Shown: in pieces, positions 1 to 5,587 of the stretch
How the letters are laid out: each line of letters starts with the position of its first letter
How positions within the stretch are numbered: position 1 is the first letter of the stretch
Assembly (NCBI GenBank): GCA_025453475.1
Contig: JALOQH010000011.1
Span: forward strand, 1 to 10,342
Length of the DNA: 10,342 nt
Direction of reading: 5' to 3'
Origin: an archaeon
GTDB lineage: Archaea; Nanobdellota; Nanobdellia; Pacearchaeales; GW2011-AR1
Program-made: the position numbers and the translations under genes
Notes under the pieces: model-generated
Told to the model about the DNA's origin: nothing
Seen by the model: the letters and a program-made list of their open reading frames with translations, nothing else
Database searches by the model: none

Positions 1-411
1 GTCGTCGCGCTTCCAAAACCTGCTCATCATACTTAGGACAGAGGTTCTATTAAGGTAAAACCATCTTGCCGCAATCTCGAAATCGTCTTTGGGTGCAAAA
101 CTGTCTTTGAAATAATCGTATCTCTCTTCTGAATCATTTTCTCTTTTTAGAAATGCAACAAGTCTCTCTGGCTGGTCTCTTAGAACCCAATATACCTTTA
201 TTAGTTCTTTATCTATATCATTTAGCCAATTTGTTTCGGCTTTTGTCTTCCCAAAAAACTCTGAAGCACCGCCACAAAATGGTTCTATGAACACCTGATG
301 TTTGGGCACTAATGAAAGAAGAGTATCAAGAGCATAGTGGTGCGAGCCCGGATATCTAAGTGGAGATTGCAGAAATTCTGCACCTCCGGATAGCGAGGTT
401 TTACTCTTCAT
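1..411 (-). CDS. D12-class DNA adenine N6-methyltransferase, N-terminal part (cut by window edge)
   Basis: This is the first 137 codons of a Dam-like enzyme that would methylate adenine N6 in DNA using S-adenosylmethionine; the frame is open to base 1. Seen: LRYPGSHH (residues 18-25) at the place of the family's LRYPGGK loop, the AdoMet-binding FIEPFCGGASEFFG (41-54), NDIDKELIKVYWVLRD (64-79), and RWFYLNRTS (116-124), which matches the RFFYLNRT region of the D12 family. The catalytic DPPY motif would lie outside the window. The usual Lys of the PGGK/PGSK loop is His here, which is a little odd. The ATG at 411 overlaps the end of the Nudix gene by 11 bp (ATGAAGAGTAA), so the two are probably translationally coupled. 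Any SD is weak (GAAGG about 12 nt upstream). It is the last visible gene of the radical SAM cassette. A restriction-modification, orphan or mobile-element role cannot be told apart from this fragment. Confidence 0.85.
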   Translation of the reverse strand, partial: MKSKTSLSGGAEFLQSPLRYPGSHHYALDTLLSLVPKHQVFIEPFCGGASEFFGKTKAETNWLNDIDKELIKVYWVLRDQPERLVAFLKRENDSEERYDYFKDSFAPKDDFEIAARWFYLNRTSVLSMMSRFWKRDD

Positions 412-865
412 TTTTTGAGAATGCCTTCTTTGCAAGAAGACTTAATTCAAGGAGATGCTCCTTTGAGTCAAGAGTTCTGTCGGGCAGGTTGTTTAAATTA
501 AACCACCTATGTTCGTCTGATTCATTTTTACAATTGAAGTTGAGACAGATCTTCTCATTTTCGTCGAGTATTGTGGCATACACGAAATGTATGGCGTGAA
601 ATATCTCGGATAGATGCGGAGTTTCCTTGATATCTATGAGTTTCAATTTTTTTGGGTCAAAATCTACCCCAATTTCCTCCTTTGCCTCACGGATACAAGC
701 ATCTATTAGCTTTTCACCTAATTCCACTCTGCCCCCAACATTTCCCCAATCTGCCCCTGATTTTCTTCTTTTTTCTTCATTTCTTTTAAGAAGGAGAATC
801 TTAGAGAAGTCTCTATTAAAAACACATATCAATACTCCGAGTCCAAACTTTCTTTCAACTGTCAT
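401..865 (-). CDS. Nudix hydrolase (MutT-like)
   Basis: This 154-aa protein has the usual size of a single-domain Nudix pyrophosphohydrolase. The Nudix box is complete: G45, E51, R59-E60, E63-E64 and G66 fit Gx5Ex7REUxEExGU, and the glutamates would bind the catalytic divalent metal. The strand before it (GLGVLICVFN, residues 8-17) and the run of basic residues after it are typical of the fold. Family members cleave nucleoside diphosphates linked to another moiety, for example oxidised dNTPs, ADP-ribose or capped nucleotides. The substrate cannot be read from the sequence. The ATG at 865 overlaps the stop of the radical-SAM-like gene by 11 bp (ATGACAGTTGA), with GGAG 7 nt upstream, and its own end overlaps the methyltransferase start by 11 bp. 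Between radical SAM genes and a DNA methylase, it could act on a nucleotide made or consumed by the cassette, but that is inference. Confidence 0.9.
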   Translation of the reverse strand: MTVERKFGLGVLICVFNRDFSKILLLKRNEEKRRKSGADWGNVGGRVELGEKLIDACIREAKEEIGVDFDPKKLKLIDIKETPHLSEIFHAIHFVYATILDENEKICLNFNCKNESDEHRWFNLNNLPDRTLDSKEHLLELSLLAKKAFSKNEE

Positions 866-1802
866 CCTTGTACTCCATAGCGAATCGAGGGTTTTTAACT
901 CTTTTAGATTTTGCCATTATATCGGCAAGCATGTCATTCTCATATATGCATGCGCAATCAGTGCACTTATTTTTTCCATGCTTTATCTCATCCATTGATT
1001 TGCTTCCGAATTCATCTGAGGCTAAAACTACCCCTGTATAGCATGGATAGAATTTGTCTCCCTTCAAAACCCTGCGATATCCTGAAAAAAGACAGTCCCT
1101 ACTGTTACCGAATGCGCCATTAATCCTGAATCTCTTTGCATGGCAGTATCTTAAGTCCGAAGGCAAAACTACGCTAAAATCCGGAGCTTCTGCTTCTTTT
1201 AAACACATTATCCTTCTTTGTTCTTCTTCAGATAACGGAGTATTTTCGCATGTTTCTAGAGATTTTGAAACCCAAAGCATATCAAATCCTGCTTCTCTGA
1301 CCTGTTTGGCTATTTCTCGGTAGTTGTGCTTTTCTCCGGCATATATCTTTATACAGGAGAGCAGGCTCTTATTCGGCAGTTTTCGCAACAAAGATAAATT
1401 GGGATTTCCCCTTACTCTGACCCTTACAAAATCCATTCCTGCTAAAATGGGGATGTCTTCAGCTGTAATCTCTTCGAGGTCACATATTAAAGAAGTTTTA
1501 TGCCCCATTGTTTTTGCAAATTGGATTGATTTGGCATCTAACTTCTCGAAGTGAACCTTGCAGACGCGCAATTGCTTTATGGCTTCAATTGCTTGTACTG
1601 CGCTGGCTTCTGCAATGTAAAGTTCTGCTGGTTTTCCCCTATTTAGATAATCGAGCCAGCTGTAGGGATAGAAATAAAGGGGCTGCGTATTAGCCCATCT
1701 TGAAACTACCTCCCCACCTTCAGAGAGCATTACTAAATCGGCCGGCTCAAGGGCTTTTTGTTTATCTTTGGGTGTCTCAAAGATCAATTTTTGGTCTTGC
1801 AT
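855..1802 (-). CDS. Radical-SAM-like protein lacking CxxxCxxC, SPASM-like cysteines kept
   Basis: This 315-aa protein is collinear with the 438-aa radical SAM protein two genes upstream. Both have a GEVV...DY...GKP N-terminal segment (here residues 30-58), a KVHFE/KVRFE strand (82-86), DFVRVRV against DFIRISF (124-130), an LP-DL stretch (213-217), and a Cys-rich end with C237-x16-C254 then CxxC (C280, C283) followed by IYEN. The stretch that should hold the CxxxCxxC loop, between GKP (56-58) and KVHFE, contains only one Cys (C81). The radical-generating 4Fe-4S cluster therefore cannot bind in the usual way, while the C-terminal auxiliary-cluster cysteines remain. I infer a non-catalytic or repurposed partner of the two intact enzymes. 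A longer TTG-initiated form from 1877 was rejected: the ATG at 1802 has AAGGAGG 9 nt upstream and overlaps the previous gene by only 26 bp. Its stop overlaps the Nudix start by 11 bp. Confidence 0.72.
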   Translation of the reverse strand: MQDQKLIFETPKDKQKALEPADLVMLSEGGEVVSRWANTQPLYFYPYSWLDYLNRGKPAELYIAEASAVQAIEAIKQLRVCKVHFEKLDAKSIQFAKTMGHKTSLICDLEEITAEDIPILAGMDFVRVRVRGNPNLSLLRKLPNKSLLSCIKIYAGEKHNYREIAKQVREAGFDMLWVSKSLETCENTPLSEEEQRRIMCLKEAEAPDFSVVLPSDLRYCHAKRFRINGAFGNSRDCLFSGYRRVLKGDKFYPCYTGVVLASDEFGSKSMDEIKHGKNKCTDCACIYENDMLADIMAKSKRVKNPRFAMEYKDDS

Positions 1803-2574
1803 CTTTGAAAGCCTCCTTGCATAATCTGCACTCACCCTCTTCAGACAATATTCTTTGTAGCTGGGGTGTTGACGCAAATGGCTTAATTTCTCCTGCTAGA
1901 ATTTTTCTGTCGGATTTGCTCATGCCTTTGTAGATATCTCCAAGCCTTGCGGTAAGAATGTTTCCTATTGGCGGAACAAGCCTCCAGCAGCACGTGTACA
2001 AATTGCCCAGAATATCTGTGAAAAAGTAGGGGTTATCTAAACAGTCTGGTCCGTTCATGCAGTCTCTCTTCTCTTTCTGATGCTCTAGCAATTTTTCCGC
2101 TTCCCCTATGGGCATTGCTACTGTAAGCGAGAGGTATCCCACGTCTAGAGGATGATGCACCTCGTCAAGGAATCGTTTGATTGACCTAACTTTCTCAAGA
2201 TCTGCCCCCCCGTCTTCATGGAACTTATCCAAGGAAATTCTGATTTTATTTACGCCAAGATTGTATAATTTGTCTGCTTCTTGGAGGACGTTATCTCTGC
2301 TCTGGTAGAAAGCTACTCCGTTGGTGTTAACTCCCAAATGGAAACTTTTTCCGAATCTGTCCCTAAATCTTCTAAGAGTATAATAAAATAGTTCCCTCTC
2401 ACAATAAACCTCTCCACCCTCAATCTTTAGTCTTATTAGGTTATCTTCAAGGTTTCCAATTATTGTATCTACCTGCTCCCTGGTCAGCGAGCCTTTTTTG
2501 TTAGAGTTGTAGCAATGGGGACATCTTAGATTGCATTTTTGTGTAAGATTCAGATTAAATCTATATTCCTTCAT
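1777..2574 (-). CDS. Radical SAM protein with SPASM-like C-terminus (265 aa)
   Basis: This is a cytoplasmic radical SAM enzyme that would cleave S-adenosylmethionine reductively to a 5'-deoxyadenosyl radical. Seen: the cluster motif CNLRCPHC (C14, C18, C21) right after the first strand, GGE (53-55) for SAM binding, the NTNG strand end (83-86), and RISLDKFH (112-119). The C-terminal part has C178-x16-C195 (followed by C196) and ECRLC (C249, C252), as in SPASM/twitch domains that hold an auxiliary 4Fe-4S cluster. At 265 aa it is compact for a SPASM protein. The ATG overlaps the previous stop by 4 bp (ATGA), with a good SD, GAGGTGA, 4 nt upstream (2579-2585). SPASM enzymes often modify peptides, but no precursor-like small ORF is visible nearby, so the substrate stays open. 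The enzyme class is firm; the specific reaction is unknown. Confidence 0.88.
   Translation of the reverse strand: MKEYRFNLNLTQKCNLRCPHCYNSNKKGSLTREQVDTIIGNLEDNLIRLKIEGGEVYCERELFYYTLRRFRDRFGKSFHLGVNTNGVAFYQSRDNVLQEADKLYNLGVNKIRISLDKFHEDGGADLEKVRSIKRFLDEVHHPLDVGYLSLTVAMPIGEAEKLLEHQKEKRDCMNGPDCLDNPYFFTDILGNLYTCCWRLVPPIGNILTARLGDIYKGMSKSDRKILAGEIKPFASTPQLQRILSEEGECRLCKEAFKDARPKIDL
1812..1818 (-). promoter_or_regulatory. Shine-Dalgarno AAGGAGG deciding the start at 1802
   Basis: On the minus strand AAGGAGG lies 9 nt before the ATG at 1802, inside the 3' end of the preceding radical SAM gene. It is the strongest SD-like site in the cassette and favours the 315-aa form over the TTG-initiated 340-aa reading. 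Confidence 0.75.
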
Positions 2575-3887
2575 TTTATCACCTCATAGAATCTTAATCC
2601 TGATTTTATTGATCTTATTACGCCTTGCAATGAATGCATAAGCATGTTGTCGTAGATACTGCAACAACTTTTACATTCACCTGGGACATTTTTTGTAACT
2701 TCTTTTACTTGGGCCGGAGATAAGAATTGCTCCAATTCTTGCGGAACTCCCTGAAACGTTCCAAGCCTAAATGCCTGCGAATACATAACTTCACTTTTTG
2801 TACAAACAAATAAACTTCTCCCCATAAGGACTGGTTGGATAAGCGCGCTAAAACATTGCTGTGGGAATTCTCTCCTATCTTCAATTTCCCTGCTGTAATA
2901 CATTGAGTCCAGACTGTGGGGCAGGCTAACTCCAAATGATGGATTTTCCAAATCTCTTGTCGCTTGCAGCTGTTCCATGGCTAAAGAGGTTACAGGAAAA
3001 TCTTCCGGTCTTTTATATTCTGGAACAAGAATCTTAACTATCTGGATAACATCCAATCCCATTTCTCTTAATCTCTTCGCAAAATCTAAATAAGCTCCTT
3101 CGTGCTCTGAGCGTAAAGCGAGCCTTGCTCCAACCATTAGGTCTTTCTCTCTCCCATTTTTTCTTCGCTCATCCAAAATCTTCTCGAGATTCTTCATCGA
3201 ATCATTGTATGTAAAGTCTGTTTGGCCAGAGTAAAATCGATATGCATTTTGTCCTATTCCAGGAAAACTTATCCGGATAAAATCGGCATTTTCTATCAAC
3301 GAATGTCTCAGAGAATCATCTGTCTGGCTTCCAGAGGTTACGTAAACAATACCCATATTAGCATTTCTTTTGGCAAAACTTAAAATTTCAGGTCTGAACT
3401 CATAAAAATCAGGATTTCCCTCTCCAGATTGTTCAAATCTCACTTTGGAGAATCCTCTTCTTGAAGAATATTCCACAATCTCTTTCAGGATATGCTCATA
3501 AAATTCCAAAGGCATCTTAAAATTATCCTTTGGATACTCTTCGATTGGCAGACTTTTTCCGCACCCGGACAGACAATCTGCACATTTGAAGTCGCACTCT
3601 AAAGTATCGTGGCTGTCTACTGAAAGTATCGGCAGGGGCTTTCCAAATCTTTCAAAGGCATAAATTGCTCTGGCGTAGTCTACAACAGACAGCGGGAAGA
3701 AATGTTGCGCATATCTCTTGCGGGTACTCCATACGACTTCTCCTTTCTCGTCTAATACAATCAGCCCATCAGATCTAATCGCTATCTGTTTTTTTGAAAG
3801 CGAACCTATCTCTTTTTGGGTAGCGGGCGCTATCTCTCCCGAGGGAGTTAGACATTTTACTTCACCATCACCAATCAAATATTCCAT
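2571..3887 (-). CDS. Radical SAM protein with N-terminal extension and SPASM-like C-terminus (438 aa)
   Basis: This is the first gene of the cassette. About 90 residues precede the radical SAM core; they include a GEVV...FFPLSVVDY segment (49-71) that recurs in the cysteine-less relative. The core has CDFKCADC (C98, C102, C105, with C109 close by), an SGEG motif (154-157) in the place of GGE, and TSGSQTDD (184-191). The C-terminus carries C345-x16-C362 and CKSCC (C405, C408, C409), which fits an auxiliary Fe-S cluster. The recurring extension suggests a domain specific to this family, perhaps for pairing or substrate recognition (inference). The ATG at 3887 has GGAGG (3895-3899) 7 nt upstream. 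Its last codons overlap the next gene by 4 bp. I cannot assign a substrate; peptide, nucleotide or cofactor modification are all possible. Confidence 0.87.
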   Translation of the reverse strand: MEYLIGDGEVKCLTPSGEIAPATQKEIGSLSKKQIAIRSDGLIVLDEKGEVVWSTRKRYAQHFFPLSVVDYARAIYAFERFGKPLPILSVDSHDTLECDFKCADCLSGCGKSLPIEEYPKDNFKMPLEFYEHILKEIVEYSSRRGFSKVRFEQSGEGNPDFYEFRPEILSFAKRNANMGIVYVTSGSQTDDSLRHSLIENADFIRISFPGIGQNAYRFYSGQTDFTYNDSMKNLEKILDERRKNGREKDLMVGARLALRSEHEGAYLDFAKRLREMGLDVIQIVKILVPEYKRPEDFPVTSLAMEQLQATRDLENPSFGVSLPHSLDSMYYSREIEDRREFPQQCFSALIQPVLMGRSLFVCTKSEVMYSQAFRLGTFQGVPQELEQFLSPAQVKEVTKNVPGECKSCCSIYDNMLMHSLQGVIRSIKSGLRFYEVIK

Positions 3888-3894
3888 TATTGCT

Positions 3895-3899
3895 CCTCC
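3895..3899 (-). promoter_or_regulatory. Shine-Dalgarno GGAGG of the first radical SAM gene
   Basis: GGAGG lies 7 nt before the ATG at 3887. Other promoter-proximal genes in this window have no SD and appear leaderless, so this first gene is initiated differently or its transcript starts farther upstream. Confidence 0.6.
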
Positions 3900-3910
3900 G
3901 CATATTAAAG

Positions 3911-3920
3911 AATAAATAAA
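3911..3920 (-). promoter_or_regulatory. TATA-like / T-rich tract TTTATTTATT before the radical SAM cassette
   Basis: On the minus strand TTTATTTATT is centred roughly 26 to 30 bp before the ATG at 3887, the distance at which other genes here have their TATA box. It also directly follows the imperfect hairpin at 3923-3950, so it could instead be the U-rich end of a dus terminator. If it is the TATA box, the SD at 3895-3899 would barely be transcribed, so the role is ambiguous. An upstream alternative box is TTAAATAATA near 3981-3990. Confidence 0.35.
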
Positions 3921-3922
3921 TC

Positions 3923-3950
3923 ACCTCATCACCAAAATTGGGTTTGAGGT
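3923..3950. repeat. Imperfect 28-bp palindrome upstream of the radical SAM cassette
   Basis: ACCTCA (3923-3928) pairs with TGAGGT (3945-3950), and inside it CCAA (3932-3935) pairs with TTGG (3938-3941); three mismatched pairs separate the two arms. As RNA from dus it forms a hairpin followed by a T-rich tract, so terminator is one reading. As DNA just upstream of a TATA-like element it could be an operator. The sequence does not decide. Confidence 0.5.
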
Positions 3951-3951
3951 T

Positions 3952-3963
3952 CATCTTAAGATG
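3952..3963. repeat. Perfect 12-bp palindrome CATCTTAAGATG
   Basis: A perfect inverted repeat one base away from the imperfect palindrome, in the 97-bp gap between dus and the radical SAM cassette. It has the form of a binding site for a dimeric regulator but has no T-tract right after it. Its function is unknown. Confidence 0.45.
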
Positions 3964-3986
3964 TTATTATTGAGTGGTGATATTAT

Positions 3987-4934
3987 TTAAGGTTTTGCTT
4001 TTATCTCCCTGAAAAAATCTTCAATTTCTTTTAAAGATTTGAACTGCATTAACTCATTTCTCTTTTTGGCAGCTCCAGGAATGCCTTTTATGAACTTGCT
4101 TCCCAGGTGTTTTATTATTGCCAGGTCCTCGAATTTGCATCTCTTGCTTAGTTTTAGATAATCCTGGAAAGCAGCGATGTTGTCTTTGAAAGAAAATTCT
4201 GTTTTCTTGCCTGTTTTGAGATATTCAAGAGCGCGCTTGAATATTAAAGGGTCGCCGATTGCCCCGCGGGCAATCATAACTCCGTCACATCCTGTTGTTT
4301 CTAACATCTCTAAGGCTTGCTCGGGAGAGAGAACGTCTCCGCAGCCGATTACTGGAATCTTTACAGATGGTTTTACTTTTTTTATCCATTCCCATTGCGC
4401 AGGAACATCGTAACCCTGAGTTGCAAGCCGGGGGTGCAGCGTGAGGGCATCTGCTCCTGCTTTTTCAATCATTTTTGCGATTTCAAGAACATTATTCTTC
4501 TTGAAGCCGAGACGGATTTTTACTGTTGTTGTGATATTGTTCTTCCTGAGAATCTTAATCATCTCGACTATCTTCTTTGGGGAATTTAGGAGACAGCTTC
4601 CTGATTCATTCTCTGTGATGCGTTCCGAAGGACAGCCCGCGTTTATATCGACTAAATCGTATTTTTTTAAGATTGGAAGTACTTTTTCAAGTTCATGGGG
4701 ATTATTTCCGGTTATCTGGATGCCAAGCGGAGAGTCGTCTTTGGAGGTTTGCATCATTTGCAGCGTCTTGGGATTGGTATGAATCATGGCGGGGACATTT
4801 ATCATTTCGGTATAAGCCAAAGCTGCGCCCGCTTTCCTGCACACAAGGCGATAGGGGAGGTTGGTTATGTCCACCATTGGAGCAAGAACAAGAGGATTTT
4901 TCAGTTCTATTTTGCCGATTTTCAGGGTTTTCAT
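3987..4934 (-). CDS. dus: tRNA-dihydrouridine synthase (Dus family)
   Basis: This FMN-dependent enzyme would reduce uridines in the tRNA D-loop to dihydrouridine with NAD(P)H. The 315-aa length is normal for the family. Seen along the TIM barrel: APMVDITNLPYR (18-29), TEM (42-44), GIQITG (71-76), DINAGCPS (96-103) with the catalytic C101, VKIRLG (138-143) with a Lys expected to contact FMN, HPRLATQGY (167-175) in place of the common HGRT-Y motif, GCGDV (197-201) where GNGDI is usual, and GVMIARGAIGDP (218-229). The helical tRNA-binding C-terminal domain follows. The start is at ATG 4934 with no SD. A TATA box centred 26.5 bp upstream implies a leaderless transcript. It is divergent from the first VTT gene and shares that box. 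Which D-loop position is modified cannot be read; DusB-like archaeal members are the nearest guess. Confidence 0.93.
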   Translation of the reverse strand: MKTLKIGKIELKNPLVLAPMVDITNLPYRLVCRKAGAALAYTEMINVPAMIHTNPKTLQMMQTSKDDSPLGIQITGNNPHELEKVLPILKKYDLVDINAGCPSERITENESGSCLLNSPKKIVEMIKILRKNNITTTVKIRLGFKKNNVLEIAKMIEKAGADALTLHPRLATQGYDVPAQWEWIKKVKPSVKIPVIGCGDVLSPEQALEMLETTGCDGVMIARGAIGDPLIFKRALEYLKTGKKTEFSFKDNIAAFQDYLKLSKRCKFEDLAIIKHLGSKFIKGIPGAAKKRNELMQFKSLKEIEDFFREIKAKP

Positions 4935-4991
4935 AAACTCTGGAGGAGAAACGCTATTTTAAATATTGTTAGACATTCTAATTTTTATGAA
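4933..4991 (+). repeat. Duplicated promoter block, copy 1
   Basis: These 59 bp, from the edge of the dus start codon through the first codons of the first VTT gene, align without gaps to 5529-5587, with 44 of 59 positions identical by hand count. The block includes a GGAGGAGA-like stretch upstream of the TATA box, the box itself, and the spacing to the ATG. Confidence 0.75.
4957..4967. promoter_or_regulatory. Shared bidirectional TATA box between dus and the first VTT gene
   Basis: TTTTAAATATT contains the self-complementary hexamer TTTAAA (4958-4963), centred at 4960.5. That centre is exactly 26.5 bp from the A of the dus ATG (4934, minus) and of the VTT ATG (4987, plus). No SD lies before either ATG, as expected for leaderless archaeal mRNAs. 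One TATA site could direct transcription both ways. Confidence 0.75.
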
Positions 4992-5523
4992 CGGATACTA
5001 CAAACTCCTTACCTGGATGATAACTATTGGAGTTTTAGTGTTGTTTGTTGCAGGCATTGCATATAGGGTGAATGTTGAAGAAAAAGTTCAGACAAGCATT
5101 GCCATTTACGGGTTTGTCGGGCTCTTCGTGATTGTATTTCTTTTTGAGTTCATACCTCAAATTCTCTCTACATATATCCCTGTAACCACTGCGTTATTAT
5201 TCGGCATGGATCCATTTGCTGTATGCATTATCTCAATAGTTGCTTCAGCCATGGGTTCAATTCCTGCATTCGAGATAGGCAGAAAAGCGAGCAGGAGATT
5301 TATTAATGATGTGATTGATAAAAGAGCTCATCGGAAGGTTGAGCGCTATGCCAATACGTGGGGCAAGTGGGTCGTAGTTATCGCCGCATTTAGTCCTCTC
5401 CCATATATTCCGATGCTTTTTGGCGCATTGAAATTGACAAGAAAGAATTTTTATATCTACGGGGTGCTTGCGAAGACAGTAGATTTCATTGTTTCTATAG
5501 CTTTCCTGACAATATTTATTTAA
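4987..5523 (+). CDS. VTT/DedA-like (SNARE-associated type) membrane protein, copy 1
   Basis: A 178-aa integral membrane protein with hydrophobic segments at about residues 8-26, 40-60, 64-90, 128-148 and 157-177. It has the VTT-type layout: a re-entrant-like hydrophobic stretch (FEFIPQ...TTALLFG, 53-73), then IGRK (97-100), a charged loop, and AAFSPLPYIPMLFGA (133-147), which resembles the Pro-rich second half of DedA/YqaA proteins. VTT proteins are linked to lipid scrambling or flippase activity and membrane homeostasis; the substrate here is unknown. A TTG at 4966 would extend the frame by seven residues but lies inside the TATA box. The ATG at 4987 matches the N-terminus of the downstream copy (MxxYYxxLxW). 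The transcript is probably leaderless. It is a tandem paralogue of the next gene. Confidence 0.8.
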   Translation: MNGYYKLLTWMITIGVLVLFVAGIAYRVNVEEKVQTSIAIYGFVGLFVIVFLFEFIPQILSTYIPVTTALLFGMDPFAVCIISIVASAMGSIPAFEIGRKASRRFINDVIDKRAHRKVERYANTWGKWVVVIAAFSPLPYIPMLFGALKLTRKNFYIYGVLAKTVDFIVSIAFLTIFI

Positions 5524-5528
5524 GCAGG

Positions 5529-5587
5529 ATAAACTTTGAAGGAGAGACATCATTTTAAATATCATTAATAGTTTTATTTTCTATGAA
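5529..5587 (+). repeat. Duplicated promoter block, copy 2
   Basis: The gapless counterpart of 4933-4991, upstream of the second VTT gene. The TATA hexamer and its 26.5-bp distance to the ATG are kept, so the second copy has its own promoter. Confidence 0.75.
5553..5562 (+). promoter_or_regulatory. TATA box of the second VTT gene
   Basis: TTTTAAATAT, with TTTAAA at 5554-5559, is centred 26.5 bp before the ATG at 5583, and there is no SD between them. It lies in the short gap after the first VTT stop, which argues for independent leaderless transcription. Confidence 0.7.

Noticed and set aside
627..998. 123-codon plus-strand open frame opposite the Nudix and radical-SAM-like genes
   Set aside because: It is a shadow of two recognised minus-strand genes; its Ser/Phe/Leu-rich translation is typical of antisense frames.
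1803..1877. TTG-initiated N-terminal extension of the radical-SAM-like protein (25 extra residues)
   Set aside because: It would overlap the previous gene by 101 bp and start at TTG without an SD, while ATG 1802 has AAGGAGG at good spacing.
3868..3903. 11-codon leader-peptide-like frame overlapping the start of the first radical SAM gene
   Set aside because: It has no SD at proper spacing and no regulatory codon run, and it is short enough to be chance.
3888..3986. RiPP precursor peptide gene beside the SPASM-type radical SAM genes
   Set aside because: No plausible small ORF with an SD is visible in this gap, and all other junctions of the cassette overlap.
4966..4986. TTG start adding seven residues to the first VTT protein
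   Set aside because: The TTG lies within the TATA box, and the paralogue starts at the position equal to ATG 4987.
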